Source: Mesorhizobium sp. L-2-11 (GTDB lineage: Bacteria; Pseudomonadota; Alphaproteobacteria; Rhizobiales; Rhizobiaceae). Taken from it: DNA of 64,000 nucleotides. This document shows positions 25,448 through 35,420 of this stretch, in pieces; positions within the stretch are counted from its first letter, which is position 1, and every line of letters starts with the position of its first letter. The position numbers and the translations under genes were made by a program. The notes below the pieces were generated by a model, which searched no databases, was not told the DNA's origin, and worked only from the letters and a program-made list of their open reading frames with translations. Location of the stretch: positions 5,720,001-5,784,000 of the forward strand of contig NZ_AP023257.1 of NCBI RefSeq assembly GCF_016756595.1. Reading direction: 5' to 3'.

Positions 25448-26344
25448 ATGCCGAGCCGCCGCTATGCCATCCTTGAAGCGCCGTCCTCGCTGGGTCTGGC
25501 GACCGACGGCGTTGAAGCCTTGCCCGGTCGGCTGCTGGAACTGGGCCTCGCCGAACGCATCCATGCGCGCCGCGCCGGGCGGCTGGCCGTCCCGCCGAAA
25601 GACCCGAAGCCCGACCCTGCGACCCTGACGCTGAACGCCAAGGCGATCGCGGCGTGGTCGCCCAGGCTCGCCGACGCCGTGGGGGAGGCGCTGGACGCGG
25701 GCGAATTCCCGGTGGTGCTGGGCGGCGACTGCACGATCTTGCTGGGTCCGATGCTGGCACTGCGCCGGCGCGGTCGCTACGGCCTGTTCTTCATCGACGG
25801 CCACGCCGACTTCTTCCAGCCCGAGGCGGAGCCCAACAGCGAAGGCGCGTCGATGGAACTGGCGTTCGTTACCGGCTACGGGCCGGCCCTGCTGACCGAC
25901 CTGGAGGGCCGCCGCCCGTTGGCGCGCTCCGAGGACGTCGTTGCCTTCGCGTTTCGCGACCACCAGGACCAGGCCGAATTCGGCAGCCAGCCTTTGCCGG
26001 CCGAGCTCACGGCCTATGATCTGCACGCCATCCGCCGCCTGGGCGTCGAAGCCGCCGCCCAAGCAGCGGTTGGTCACCTGACGCGAGCGGAACTCGACGG
26101 CTTCTTCATCCATCTCGACGCCGATTGTCTCGACGATGCGATCATGCCGGCGGTCGATTTCCGCGTACCGGGCGGGCTGTCTTGGGACGAACTGTCGGCG
26201 GCGCTCCGCATCATCCTGGCGAGCGGCAAGGCGGTCGGGATCGAGGTCACCATCTACAATCCGCGCCTCGACGAGGACGGCAGCGCCGGCCGTGGCCTTG
26301 CTGATGTGGTGGCCGCAGCGCTCGGCACAGCCGCGCCCGCTTAA
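25448..26344 (+). CDS. Arginase/agmatinase-family hydrolase
   Basis: Ureohydrolase-fold protein, 298 aa. The binuclear manganese motifs are present: [18 protein letters not shown] and HLDADCLDD, plus a C-terminal GIEVTIYNP that supplies the late acidic ligand. Members hydrolyse arginine, agmatine, guanidino acids or formimidoyl-glutamate. The gene stands alone behind a 246-bp region with no clear signals. The exact guanidino substrate is unknown. Confidence 0.88.
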   Translation: MPSRRYAILEAPSSLGLATDGVEALPGRLLELGLAERIHARRAGRLAVPPKDPKPDPATLTLNAKAIAAWSPRLADAVGEALDAGEFPVVLGGDCTILLGPMLALRRRGRYGLFFIDGHADFFQPEAEPNSEGASMELAFVTGYGPALLTDLEGRRPLARSEDVVAFAFRDHQDQAEFGSQPLPAELTAYDLHAIRRLGVEAAAQAAVGHLTRAELDGFFIHLDADCLDDAIMPAVDFRVPGGLSWDELSAALRIILASGKAVGIEVTIYNPRLDEDGSAGRGLADVVAAALGTAAPA

Positions 26345-26603
26345 GCTCAGCACCGATCGGCAATCGGGTGGCGTTGAAGCGCCACATGCCAACCCCCAGC
26401 CTTGATGATGGCAAGCAACCAGGCGACGGTTTCGAGCCGGAGCATTGAGGCTCTCCACCTGAGGCCACCGATCCTGGCAGGGCAAACCTGTTAATAGTGC
26501 TAGCTGTAAATGCGCCGGGCGACTTAGTACCGTCGGCCGCAAACAAGGCCTGGGAGGGTCCGTCACTCGGTTCCTGCCGCGCCATGACGCGGAGCTTGGA
26601 ACT

Positions 26604-27503
26604 GTGACGGCACATGCGACCACCCAAGGATTCAGCGACTACAGAGGCTACCGCACCTGGTACCGCGTGGTCGGAGATCTCACCTCGGGCAAGCTGCCTT
26701 TGGTCGTCGCTCACGGCGGGCCGGGCTGCACCCATGACTATGTCGATTCGTTCAAGGAGCTTGCCGATACCGGGCGGGCCGTCATCCACTACGATCAGAT
26801 CGGCAACGGCAAATCGACCCATCTGCCCGACAAGGGCGGCGACTTCTGGACCGTGGATTTCTTTTTGGGCGAACTCGATGCGCTGCTCGCTCACATTGGC
26901 ATTACCGAGCGCTACGCCCTGCTCGGCCAGTCCTGGGGCGGCATACTTTCGGCCGAACATGCAGTGCGACGCCCTGCCGGGCTCAAGGCATTGATCCTGG
27001 CCAATTCGCTGGCCTCGATGGCGCTATGGGTGGAAGGCGCGCTGCAATTGCGCGCCGGGCTGCCGGCCGACGTGCAAAACGCGCTTGACCGGCACGAGGC
27101 AGCCGGGACCACCGATCACCCGGATTATGTTGCGGCAACCAAGGCGTTCTATGACCGCCACGTCTGCCGTGTCCTTCCGACGCCGCCGGAAGTGGCCCGG
27201 ACATTCGCGGCAATCGACGCGGATCCGACAGTGTATCGTACCATGAACGGACCCAATGAATTTCACGTCATCGGCACCTTGCGGAACTGGACCATCGTCG
27301 AGCGCCTGCATCTGATTGAGGCGCCGACCCTGGCGTTCCGCGGATTTTACGACGAAGCGACCGAAGCCTGCGTCCAGCCCTTTCTCGATCGCATCCCGGA
27401 CGTGGAAGGCCTTGTCTTCCCGAATTCCAGCCACATGCCGCATGTCGAGGAGAAGGACGATTGCCTCGCCGCTGTCGGACGCTTTGTCGCCAAATACGAT
27501 TGA
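26604..27503 (+). CDS. Proline iminopeptidase-family (S33) hydrolase
   Basis: Alpha/beta hydrolase of 299 aa with a GTG start; GGAG lies 9 bp upstream. Oxyanion-region VAHGGPGCTHDY, YDQIGNGKST and nucleophile GQSWGG; Asp in FRGFYDEATE region and His in SSHMPHVEE. These blocks are those of prolyl aminopeptidases and amino-acid amidases. Convergent with the next gene, 17 bp apart. Confidence 0.87.
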   Translation: MTAHATTQGFSDYRGYRTWYRVVGDLTSGKLPLVVAHGGPGCTHDYVDSFKELADTGRAVIHYDQIGNGKSTHLPDKGGDFWTVDFFLGELDALLAHIGITERYALLGQSWGGILSAEHAVRRPAGLKALILANSLASMALWVEGALQLRAGLPADVQNALDRHEAAGTTDHPDYVAATKAFYDRHVCRVLPTPPEVARTFAAIDADPTVYRTMNGPNEFHVIGTLRNWTIVERLHLIEAPTLAFRGFYDEATEACVQPFLDRIPDVEGLVFPNSSHMPHVEEKDDCLAAVGRFVAKYD

Positions 27504-27520
27504 GGCCTGCCCGCAACAGG

Positions 27521-28417
27521 CTATCCTTGCGCAAGCTTGTCGGTGCGGGGCTTGGCCATTGTTGATCCGTTCCGTCGCTCCTTGAGCGCCTGGGCCAGAA
27601 AATCCTTGACCACATCGAGAACCGCGTCGCGTTCGTGGGATATGCCTGGCAGCAAATCGAAGCGCACGCGCAAACCCGCGTCCTCGAACGATCGACACAA
27701 CGTCCTGAGGCGTTCCGGCCGCGTTTGTCCTGCATCGTTGGCGCCCGGCATCCAATGGCTGCTACCTTGAACGTGCGTGATTTCCCAGGTTTCCAGATCG
27801 GCATCGCCGACGATCATCTGGACAGGCACTTTTGCCAGCGCAGCGGCGTCGAAGCTGATGCCGAACTTCTCCGGCAGGTCACGAATGCCCACCCACCAAT
27901 CCCGTGCGGAATCGAGCAAGGTCACCGAGCCCGGCGCGCCGATCGACGCCGCCCATAGCCTGTCGGGATGGAGGATGGCAAAGCGGTGGGTGAATTGCCC
28001 GCCGCCGGAATATCCGAACATGGCGAAGCGGGTCCAGTCCTGACGATATTTCGCAACGACTTCCTCGACTATGGCGAGCAGCACCTGATCGTAACGGATA
28101 TCACCCTCGATCATGTATTTGTACCCGCTGCGGGCATCGTCGCCGAGAACGCCGATTGGGAACAGCGGGCACAAGATGGCGCAGTCGTTCCAGCGTCCGA
28201 ACTCGGCGAACGCGTCGCGAAAACCGAGGAACGAGGTGCGCCCGGTGCCATGGACGGCCACCAGCAGATCGACTTTGGCGCCTTCCCCCACCGCAGGCGG
28301 CACATACAGACAATAATGGAAGCGTGGATCTGATTTCGAAGCAAAGATGGCGGTCGCGCCAAGATCGTATGTAGCGCGGCCGCGATCCGCAAAGGACCCC
28401 GTGGCGATGCTGGTCAA
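27521..28417 (-). CDS. Alpha/beta hydrolase (PHB-depolymerase/esterase-like)
   Basis: Protein of 298 aa with a TTG start preceded by AGGAG. HGTGR marks the oxyanion region; nucleophile GYSGGG near residue 145; a late Asp in VGDADLETWE and His in GISHERDAV complete the triad. No signal peptide, so it is probably cytoplasmic. Substrate unknown. Confidence 0.78.
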   Translation of the reverse strand: MTSIATGSFADRGRATYDLGATAIFASKSDPRFHYCLYVPPAVGEGAKVDLLVAVHGTGRTSFLGFRDAFAEFGRWNDCAILCPLFPIGVLGDDARSGYKYMIEGDIRYDQVLLAIVEEVVAKYRQDWTRFAMFGYSGGGQFTHRFAILHPDRLWAASIGAPGSVTLLDSARDWWVGIRDLPEKFGISFDAAALAKVPVQMIVGDADLETWEITHVQGSSHWMPGANDAGQTRPERLRTLCRSFEDAGLRVRFDLLPGISHERDAVLDVVKDFLAQALKERRNGSTMAKPRTDKLAQG

Positions 28418-28429
28418 GTCTACAACTCC

Positions 28430-28627
28430 TCAAGTCTTGGAATTGGCGGCTAGCGTATACTGCTCGGCCCGCGTCGTGAACTGGAGGTCGATTCGGGCCG
28501 CCACGACGAGAACCTCACGGTGCATCGGAGTCAGGGCAACGTCGTTGAAGACAATCCCGCTGAGTTCCGAGAGCATCTTTTCGCGCTTGGCATCATCCAG
28601 CGTCCGCTTTCGGTCGCCGGCTGCCAA
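28430..28627 (-). CDS. Small uncharacterised reading frame
   Basis: A 65-codon frame (TTG start) between the cyclase stop and the hydrolase start. It reads a charged, helix-rich peptide (DRKRTLDDAKREKMLSELSG, then VALTPMHREVLVVAARIDLQ). The frame stays open upstream into the cyclase end, so it may be the frameshifted tail of another gene. No ribosome site seen and no family recognised. Confidence 0.25.
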   Translation of the reverse strand: MAAGDRKRTLDDAKREKMLSELSGIVFNDVALTPMHREVLVVAARIDLQFTTRAEQYTLAANSKT

Positions 28628-28646
28628 TGAGGTAGCGAGCCGAACA

Positions 28647-30569
28647 TCATACGACTGCCTCGGCGGATTGCGACGAGGGGTGTATCTCCGGAACGGTGAA
28701 AACCGGCACCTCGCCGTTGAAGCCTTGGAGTTCGAAGGCGCCCGCCTGGACAACCGGCATCGATGCTCCCTGGGCAAATCCGGGACCAAGCACCAGAGGG
28801 ATCCTCAGCTTTTTGGTCGTAGACTCGAGCCGTGCCGCGCGGTTCACCGGCGAGCCGATCGCGGTGTAATCGAAGCGCCGTTCGGAGCCGAAATTCCCTA
28901 CGGAACAGATGCCAGTCTCGATGGCGACGCCGATTTCGATAGGGGGGTGCCCGCGCGCGGTGAACGCGGCGTTTTCGCGCTTCACCCTTTGGATCAGGGC
29001 AAGCCCCGCTTCGAGCGCGCGCTCGCGATGATCTGGCTGACCAAGCGGCGCGTTCCAGAAGGCTAGCACGGCATCGCCCATGAACTTATCGATGGTCCCG
29101 TCGCGCTTGAGTATCTCATCAGTCGCAAGGCCGAGGAAGTGGTTGACCACCTTTGCGATTTCTTGCGCATCGAGTTGTTCGCTCATCGTCGTGAAGCCGC
29201 GTATGTCACTCAGCAGGATTGTGATCTCGCGCTTCTCTCCGGACAGGATCGCTTCGGTATCCGAATTTGCGAGGCGCTGCACCACGGAGGGCGACAGATA
29301 TTGCGAAAACTGCCGTGCCAGGGTGGACCGGCGCTGCTCGCTGCGCTTGTAGAGGGCATAGCCTTCGAAGCCAGCTACGAGGATTGTCGCAAGCGCCGGC
29401 TGCAGTGGGTCGTAGAGCTTACCCTGCAGGCTGTATTCGAGAGCGCCGAACGCGAAGGGCGTGGCAACAAGGAGCGCCAGAGCGAGGACGCCAAGCATGA
29501 CACGCTGGGCGAGAACTCCCGAAAGTGCGATGAACACGATGCCACTGAGGACAAACCAGAGCCGCTCGAGCATCCGCGCTTGCGCGGGCTCTACAAGATG
29601 GCGCGCGGCAAGCATCTGGCCGATTGCATCAGCGTGGATGTCGACGCCTGGTCGAGCCGGACGCGTCGGGGTTGGCAGATACTGCGTCAATCCCACGGCC
29701 GACAGGTCAACAATGGCGATCGCGTTCCGCAGCAGCGGATCGCCGCGGCCCGAAAGGATATTACTGGCAGATATGCGCAGCGTGCTGGTGTCGGTTTCCC
29801 AGAGGCGGATGCTGCCCTGCGGCTCAAGCGGCACAATGCTGCCGGCCATCCTGAGCGCGTCGAACCCGGCGCCATTCATCCGGGCAACGTAGCCGTTCTC
29901 TCCGGCGTAGAGGCGCAGGAGTTCGAGCGCGAAGGACGGCCAGAGCTGCACGCCTTGAGCCGTATTTCGCAGCCAGAGCAGCGGCACATGGCGTAATACG
30001 CCGTCGGGATCGGGCAGAGTGCGAATTGCGCCGAGGCCTGCAGCGGCGCCCGAGAAATCCGCAAGCGAGCCCGTCAGACCGGTGAAGCCAGGAAGCGTCT
30101 CGGGTACTTGCCCGACGATCGACCAGCCGGCTTTGGGCTCTGCTTCTGATACCGTCGCCTCATTGCCCAGGCTGACGGCGAGCGCCGTTCGATTTTTCGC
30201 CAGCGCGCTGGCGAGGCGCTTGTCTCCGGCGATGCCATCAGGAGAGATGTCAGCCTCGGGCAGCACCAGCGCGAGCCCGATCACCGCGGCACCGGACTCG
30301 GCGACACCATCGACCAAATCGGCCAAAAGGCCACGGTTCCAAGGCCATCGCCCGTATGCGTTAAGGCTCGCGTCGTCTATCGAGACTATGACAACAGGAT
30401 TGCTCGTCGCCTCGCGCGGGGCGAGGAACTGGTAGAAGTCATACGTGCGTTCGCGCAGGCGCGACAGCGGCCCGTCGAAAGCAAAATGGCAAGCGAGCAG
30501 CAAGAGTACGACCGCAAGACCGGGTATTTTCAGCCTGGCAGCCCGCCGCCAATCAAGTGAGGGGCTCAC
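28647..30569 (-). CDS. CHASE2-domain adenylate/guanylate cyclase
   Basis: Membrane-anchored class III cyclase, 640 aa, GTG start. Helix at about 14-30, extracytoplasmic CHASE2 sensor 35-330, three helices around 336-355, 358-376 and 388-405, then a cytoplasmic cyclase domain from about 445. Metal-binding Asp455 (LLSDIRGFT) and Asp499 (FMGDAVLAFW) are present, followed by VGNFGSERRFDYTAIGSPVNRAARLE. It should make cAMP in response to an envelope signal. It follows a FecR-domain gene and a beta-barrel gene in the same direction, which suggests a joint signalling unit. Confidence 0.9.
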   Translation of the reverse strand: MSPSLDWRRAARLKIPGLAVVLLLLACHFAFDGPLSRLRERTYDFYQFLAPREATSNPVVIVSIDDASLNAYGRWPWNRGLLADLVDGVAESGAAVIGLALVLPEADISPDGIAGDKRLASALAKNRTALAVSLGNEATVSEAEPKAGWSIVGQVPETLPGFTGLTGSLADFSGAAAGLGAIRTLPDPDGVLRHVPLLWLRNTAQGVQLWPSFALELLRLYAGENGYVARMNGAGFDALRMAGSIVPLEPQGSIRLWETDTSTLRISASNILSGRGDPLLRNAIAIVDLSAVGLTQYLPTPTRPARPGVDIHADAIGQMLAARHLVEPAQARMLERLWFVLSGIVFIALSGVLAQRVMLGVLALALLVATPFAFGALEYSLQGKLYDPLQPALATILVAGFEGYALYKRSEQRRSTLARQFSQYLSPSVVQRLANSDTEAILSGEKREITILLSDIRGFTTMSEQLDAQEIAKVVNHFLGLATDEILKRDGTIDKFMGDAVLAFWNAPLGQPDHRERALEAGLALIQRVKRENAAFTARGHPPIEIGVAIETGICSVGNFGSERRFDYTAIGSPVNRAARLESTTKKLRIPLVLGPGFAQGASMPVVQAGAFELQGFNGEVPVFTVPEIHPSSQSAEAVV

Positions 30570-30584
30570 ACCGATCGGCCGGGC

Positions 30585-31385
30585 TTACCGGCAGTCGGGA
30601 AAGCAGTTATCATCGTCATCATCCACCCCGCTGCCTACAGGGGGCGTTTGGCTGTCTGGGAACTCCGTGGCCACGCCGGGCAATGCGCCGTCGGTGGACT
30701 TGCAGGCCTTGAGCGAGTTGCCGAGTGCTGACGCACAAATCGCGCTTACGTTCAGCCCCGGACCCGGTTCGCCCGGCAGGCCGGTGCCGGCTATCCGATC
30801 GATGCTGTCCAATATCGGGAAGGCGTCGATACCGCCGTAACCGGTTAGCAGCTTGTCATCGTCCGACGTGCAGGCGTGGCCCGGGTTGGTGATCACGAGC
30901 TTGCGGCCATTCATCATGCAGGTCATGCGGCCGGCGCGCAGTATGCCGACGGTCTGACCAGCTATCACAAGCACTTCAATGATGCCGCCTCTGGCTCCGA
31001 GCACCATGTGTGGCGTCGCAACTTGCATGTCGCCGCCCTTCGAAACCTGACCGCCGTAGAAACGGGCCAGGCCGCTGTTCATCCTGATGTCGATCTTTCC
31101 TGATCGGGACCCCGGATTGTAGACGAATTCATCGATCGTCAGGCTGGTGTTCGGACCAATCTTGGCGCTCGACTCGTCCCGGAACACGAGCATTCCGAGA
31201 CCGGTGATATTGCTGCGCAGCTGGTCGCCGAGTTCGACGCCAGCGCCGACGTTCATCGCCTCGCCGTCATTGCGGATGATGTTGGTCTGGTAGGCCGTCA
31301 TGGACCCGACCGTTTCAGCGACAGATGGTGCCGCAAAGGCAAGGCAGGCGATACAAGTGGCTATCTGACGATGCAGGGTCCTCAT
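30585..31385 (-). CDS. Secreted FecR-domain protein
   Basis: Exported 266-aa protein; signal peptide 1-23 (cleavage PSVA-ET). Residues about 45-150 form a FecR domain (LGDQLRSNITGLGMLVFRDESSAKIGPNTSL). The C-terminal third is low-complexity with an acidic DDDDD and paired cysteines near the end. It has no transmembrane anchor or sigma-factor neighbour, so it is not a classical FecR. Start chosen at ATG 31385, 11 bp after the preceding gene. Confidence 0.82.
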   Translation of the reverse strand: MRTLHRQIATCIACLAFAAPSVAETVGSMTAYQTNIIRNDGEAMNVGAGVELGDQLRSNITGLGMLVFRDESSAKIGPNTSLTIDEFVYNPGSRSGKIDIRMNSGLARFYGGQVSKGGDMQVATPHMVLGARGGIIEVLVIAGQTVGILRAGRMTCMMNGRKLVITNPGHACTSDDDKLLTGYGGIDAFPILDSIDRIAGTGLPGEPGPGLNVSAICASALGNSLKACKSTDGALPGVATEFPDSQTPPVGSGVDDDDDNCFPDCR

Positions 31386-31396
31386 CGCGGCCTCTT

Positions 31397-32671
31397 TCAG
31401 TTGAGTGTCAACGTGTAGCTCACGAGCAATTCGAATGAATTTCGGTCGCCGCTGGCGATATCGAAGTCGGTTTCGCGATAGGCGAGGTCGACACTCACCT
31501 TCTGCGACTCCGTGAGCTGAAAATCGCTTTCCGAGGCAATGCGCCAGAAGTCGCTCTCTATGTTCGTGCCGATGCCGAAGGACAAGTCGGGAGTGTCGCT
31601 GTGGCCGGCCGAGACGGCGACCTGGTGAGACCATACGAAAAGGTCCGGTACTTCCTTCACCACGCCGCCGTAGCGGACCTCTCCCATGTAGCTGCGGCCG
31701 ATTTCGCCAGCTCCGGAGGCGAAGTCAGTCGAGCCGACCAGGCGCAGTCCGAGCGCCTGGCCATTGCGGAAGCGGTAGCTGCCGCCTGCCTCATAGAAGA
31801 CCCTACTATCGGCAAAGATGCCTTTCGAGCCGCTTAAATCGATGTAGCCGGCACCTGCAAAAAGCGTCGTCTCGACGGTGGGGCGCACGAGGAAGCGCCC
31901 ACTTAGACCGACGCCGGTCTCGTTGATATCGCTGTCGAAGCGATCTGTAACGGCGAACGCGGAAAGTAGCAGCCGCAGGGAATCGATCCCGCTGTTGGGC
32001 AGTCCCTTGTCCAGGGTAATGGCGGCGTTACCTTGGATAAAAGTCTCCTCGGCACCGGGAACCGACAGGTCTTCTGTGAAAAAGCGCTGTGTCGCCGTCA
32101 ACGATCCCGAAACGACGATTGCGTCAGCACTTGGCGTGCCGAGATCCCACCGGACAAAGCCTTCCGCCCGCCCGTAGGGCGAGGCGAAGGAATGGTCGTC
32201 CTGGGCCCCGCCCGACTCAAAATCGGTGAATGCGCTGAACATGCCGCCGGTCAGAGCGAGTTCCCAGGTGACGCCCCGTAACGCGCGCTCGATGCGGGCG
32301 AGCAGGCGAACGGCCTCTTGCTGCTCATCCGCTGACAGGTCCCCGACCTCGAGGCCGTACTGCACCTGCCGCTGGGCCAATTCATAGGAGCCGACATGAT
32401 AGTACAACCGGCTGGCCGCGAGCCGGGCGCGCGCATCGCGAGGATATTTGATGAGATACTGCTCGATCGACGAGATCGCCTGATCGTACTGCCCTGCGTT
32501 GACGGCAACTGTGACGAATTGAGCTAGCGTTCCATTGTCGGTCGGATTGGCAATGCGGGCCGAAAACGCATCGTCATAGGCCGGATAGAGACCTTGTGCG
32601 CCGGCCGGCAATATGCCGGTACAAAGCAGCGCCGCGGCGAAGCCGAGGATCATTGAAAACGAGGAATGCAT
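31397..32671 (-). CDS. TPR-repeat plus beta-barrel outer-membrane protein
   Basis: Exported 424-aa protein with signal peptide 1-26 (PAGAQG). About 30-130 is a TPR-like helical region (AGQYDQAISSIEQYL, VGSYELAQRQVQYGL). From about 145 it is an alternating hydrophobic pattern with many aromatic strand ends, closing in SYTLTLN, as in outer-membrane barrels. First gene of the FecR/cyclase unit. Function unknown; secretion, adhesion or polysaccharide export are possible. Confidence 0.75.
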   Translation of the reverse strand: MHSSFSMILGFAAALLCTGILPAGAQGLYPAYDDAFSARIANPTDNGTLAQFVTVAVNAGQYDQAISSIEQYLIKYPRDARARLAASRLYYHVGSYELAQRQVQYGLEVGDLSADEQQEAVRLLARIERALRGVTWELALTGGMFSAFTDFESGGAQDDHSFASPYGRAEGFVRWDLGTPSADAIVVSGSLTATQRFFTEDLSVPGAEETFIQGNAAITLDKGLPNSGIDSLRLLLSAFAVTDRFDSDINETGVGLSGRFLVRPTVETTLFAGAGYIDLSGSKGIFADSRVFYEAGGSYRFRNGQALGLRLVGSTDFASGAGEIGRSYMGEVRYGGVVKEVPDLFVWSHQVAVSAGHSDTPDLSFGIGTNIESDFWRIASESDFQLTESQKVSVDLAYRETDFDIASGDRNSFELLVSYTLTLN

Positions 32672-33073
32672 GCCGAGAACCCCACCCAACCCGACTAGTG
32701 CAGCGGATCTAGCACGCCGCCACGAAAAAAAGCGACAGAACTGTCACGGGACCTTCCGAGTCTTCAGCAGCTGTTGCAGTTGCGCAACAAACTATCGGAT
32801 TCATTCGCGTTTCTCCTACGCTGGTTGGCCAAACATCTTTTCAGCGTTGCTTGGACCCGAGAAAGTATTCGCTACAAACAGCAACTAAGACAAATCATAA
32901 TCAGCCGTGGATTGCGTAGCCTACAAGATCAATATTGTTTGCGCGATTCTGCACGTATCTGGCCGCGCCTGGCGCATCAGAGTCAAATGTGGCTCATCCG
33001 AAGGTCTTCGGTACAGTCGGTCCGCCGGATCGCCAGCACAGCACGGCGCCCGGCGCTCAAGCGGCGCGACGGA
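32672..33073. other. Intergenic region, no gene seen
   Basis: About 400 bp between the barrel gene start and the MgtE stop. It must contain the promoter of the barrel-FecR-cyclase unit. A short palindrome GACAG-AA-CTGTC lies at about 32733-32744. Small frames here have no ribosome sites or recognisable content. Confidence 0.5.
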
Positions 33074-34261
33074 CTACAGCACCAGCATGGTGGCCAGCCC
33101 CAGCATCAGGCCCATGCCCACGATATCGGTCACGGTGGTTAGGAAGATCGCCGAAGCCACGGCCGGATCGGCGCCGACCCGCCGCAGGCCCAACGGGATC
33201 AGCACGCCGGAGATTCCTGACATGAGGCACGATCCGGACATTGCGAGCAGGATCACAAGCGCCAGCATGGGCGCCTGGGATGCCGACTCCGGCTGCCGTG
33301 GAGCGTAGAACCACATCGCCGCAGCCGCCACCAGACCGACGAGCAAGCCGTTGGCGATCCCGAGCGCTCCCTCCCTCAGCACCAAATGCAGCTTCGGTCG
33401 TTTGTCCACATCCCTTAAGGCGAGGCCACGCAGCGTAATAGCCAGCGCCTGGCAGCCGGTGTTTCCGCTCTGTCCGGCCAACACCGGGAGGAACGCCGCC
33501 AACGCGACGATCTTCTCGATCGTGCCTGTGAACGAGCCGACCACGAAAGCGGCTATGAAGGCCGTCAGCAGGTTGAGCTGCAGCCACGGATGACGTTTCA
33601 AGAAGGCTGAAAACAGCGGAGTGAAAGAACGCTCCTCCTTCTGGACACCCACCATCTGGCCAGGCTGGGCAGAAATCTCGATGATTTGCTGCTCGAACAG
33701 CTGCCAGCCGCGAACCTGCCCGAGCAGCCGGTTCTCCGCGTCCACCACGGGATAGACAGGGTAGTGACGGCGTACCGCCGCCTTGCAGGCTTCGCTCAAA
33801 GGCATATCGACGTGAAGGGCGAACGGACTTGGCAGCATAATCTGATCCACCGTCGCGCCGGCCTCGCTCAGCATCAGATCGCGCAAGACCACTAGGCCAA
33901 CCAGTCTATCGCCCTCGTCCGTGATGTAGAGGTAAGTCAACTCGGTCGGCACCTGCGCGCGCCTGACGGCCTCGACCGCGGCGGCTACCGTCGTCCCGAC
34001 AGGAACGCTGGCGGGGATCGGGTCCATCAACTCGACGACGGATCCGCGGACCGCGATATCCTTGCCGTCGCCATGAGGCTTGATAGGCCTCATATCCGGA
34101 GGCAAATGCTCCGCCACCTTCCGGGCGTGCGTATCCGGCAACAACTTTAATATGTCTCGGATGAACTCGGGAGATTCTCGGGCAAGCAATTCAGCCGCGT
34201 CGTCAGGTGCTCGAGCACGCAACGTGCGCACCGACTTCTCAACATCGTTCTCTTGCCTCAT
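33074..34261 (-). CDS. mgtE: MgtE-family magnesium transporter
   Basis: Magnesium channel of 395 aa, start ATG 34261 with GGGGGA upstream. Short N domain (EFIRDILKLLPDTHARKVAEHLP), two CBS domains (about 75-200), then a five-helix membrane domain from about 225. The hallmark loop LPVLAGQSGNTGCQALAITLRGLA and the closing TTVTDIVGMGLMLGLA are present. The N domain is shorter than in most MgtE proteins (about 450 aa), so the magnesium gate may be simplified. Confidence 0.9.
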   Translation of the reverse strand: MRQENDVEKSVRTLRARAPDDAAELLARESPEFIRDILKLLPDTHARKVAEHLPPDMRPIKPHGDGKDIAVRGSVVELMDPIPASVPVGTTVAAAVEAVRRAQVPTELTYLYITDEGDRLVGLVVLRDLMLSEAGATVDQIMLPSPFALHVDMPLSEACKAAVRRHYPVYPVVDAENRLLGQVRGWQLFEQQIIEISAQPGQMVGVQKEERSFTPLFSAFLKRHPWLQLNLLTAFIAAFVVGSFTGTIEKIVALAAFLPVLAGQSGNTGCQALAITLRGLALRDVDKRPKLHLVLREGALGIANGLLVGLVAAAAMWFYAPRQPESASQAPMLALVILLAMSGSCLMSGISGVLIPLGLRRVGADPAVASAIFLTTVTDIVGMGLMLGLATMLVL

Positions 34262-34607
34262 CTGTTCCCCCAATCTCTAATGTTGCGCCTCTGAACGTGT
34301 AGACAGGAGCGGTTCGCCCTGCCTGCGCGCAGTGGCCCAGCGCCTCGATCCGGAAAATCTCGCCTTCTCAGGGCGCAGAGTAGACCGACCCCAACAGTCT
34401 GAGCCATTGCGTGGGTGCATACAGGCGGGCTGTAACATCAGCGTGTCGCCAAGAGAATTGACGTGTTGCCGAACTTCACCGTCGATTCCTGGGCTCTGCG
34501 AGTACGTCGCAACCCATCAACGAAGCAAGGTCTGGCAATGGGCCGTCGTGGCCCTGCTCATTGGTGTGCGCTCAGCCCGACGGTTCGCGATGTGAAACGG
34601 CCGCGAT
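34262..34607. other. Intergenic region upstream of mgtE
   Basis: About 345 bp between the mgtE start and the SDR stop. It should hold the mgtE promoter and any magnesium-responsive leader, but no confident hairpin, operator or small gene could be picked out. Confidence 0.45.
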
Positions 34608-35420
34608 TCAACCTGGGAAGATTGTGAAACCGCCGTCGACGCGAATGACCTGCCCGTTGATGAAACGCGCGCGCGGACCGGCGAGGAAGGCCACCGCTTC
34701 GGCGATCTCTTCAGGCTCGGCATAGCGGTTCAGCGATTTCTTGCTCGAATCCATGCGCTCCGGATCGACCACGCGGCTCGCCTGAAACCGTGCCGTCTTG
34801 GTGGCGCCGGGGCTCACCGCATTGATGCGCACGCCATCATCGATCAGTTCCTTGGCGAGGCAGCGCGTATAATGGACGACGGCCGCCTTGAGCGTGGAGT
34901 AGACCACCTCCGGCGAGCATCCGATATGCGCTGCCGCCGAGGCAATGTTGATCACCGAGCCTGAGCCGCGTTTGACCATGGGCGGAATGAACGCCTGGCA
35001 GACCAGCATCGTGCCGATGAGATTGTTCTCGGTCAGCACCTTGATGTCTTCATAGTCGATGTCGAGCGCGTTGTTGGGACTGGGCTTAACCCCTTTGGCG
35101 CCAATGTCGCCGCCGGCGCAGTTGACCAGAACGTGCACATCGCCGAGCTCCGCTTCGATCTTCCTCTTCATTTCGGCAACGGCTTGCCTGTCACCGATAT
35201 TGCCCGTAACCGCGGTTACCCGTGTCCCATGCTTTTCCAGACCGCTGGCGGATTCGCCAAGGTCCGCGAATTCGCCATATTGCGATGGCCGGGTCCAATC
35301 GAGATCGTGGATCGCAACGTTTGCGCCAAGTTCGGCCAGGCGTTCGGCCATCACGCGGCCGAGGCCGCGTCCCGAGCCGGTCACGAAGGCAGTCAGGCCG
35401 CTGAGTTCTCGGTCAGTCAT
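34608..35420 (-). CDS. Short-chain dehydrogenase/reductase
   Basis: Classical SDR, 270 aa: TGSGRGLG at 14-21, NCAG at about 100-103, catalytic Ser161, Tyr174, Lys178. An insertion after the second beta strand (DWTRPSQYGEFADLG) makes the NAD-binding region longer than usual. Last gene of the sugar/polyol operon, coupled by ATGA to the TIM-barrel gene. Likely oxidises a polyol or sugar acid. Confidence 0.88.
   Translation of the reverse strand: MTDRELSGLTAFVTGSGRGLGRVMAERLAELGANVAIHDLDWTRPSQYGEFADLGESASGLEKHGTRVTAVTGNIGDRQAVAEMKRKIEAELGDVHVLVNCAGGDIGAKGVKPSPNNALDIDYEDIKVLTENNLIGTMLVCQAFIPPMVKRGSGSVINIASAAAHIGCSPEVVYSTLKAAVVHYTRCLAKELIDDGVRINAVSPGATKTARFQASRVVDPERMDSSKKSLNRYAEPEEIAEAVAFLAGPRARFINGQVIRVDGGFTIFPG

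Noticed and set aside
27504..27521. Short GCCTG/CAGGC hairpin between convergent hydrolase genes
   Set aside because: Stem is only about 5 bp, overlaps a stop codon and lacks a T-run on either strand; too weak to call a terminator.
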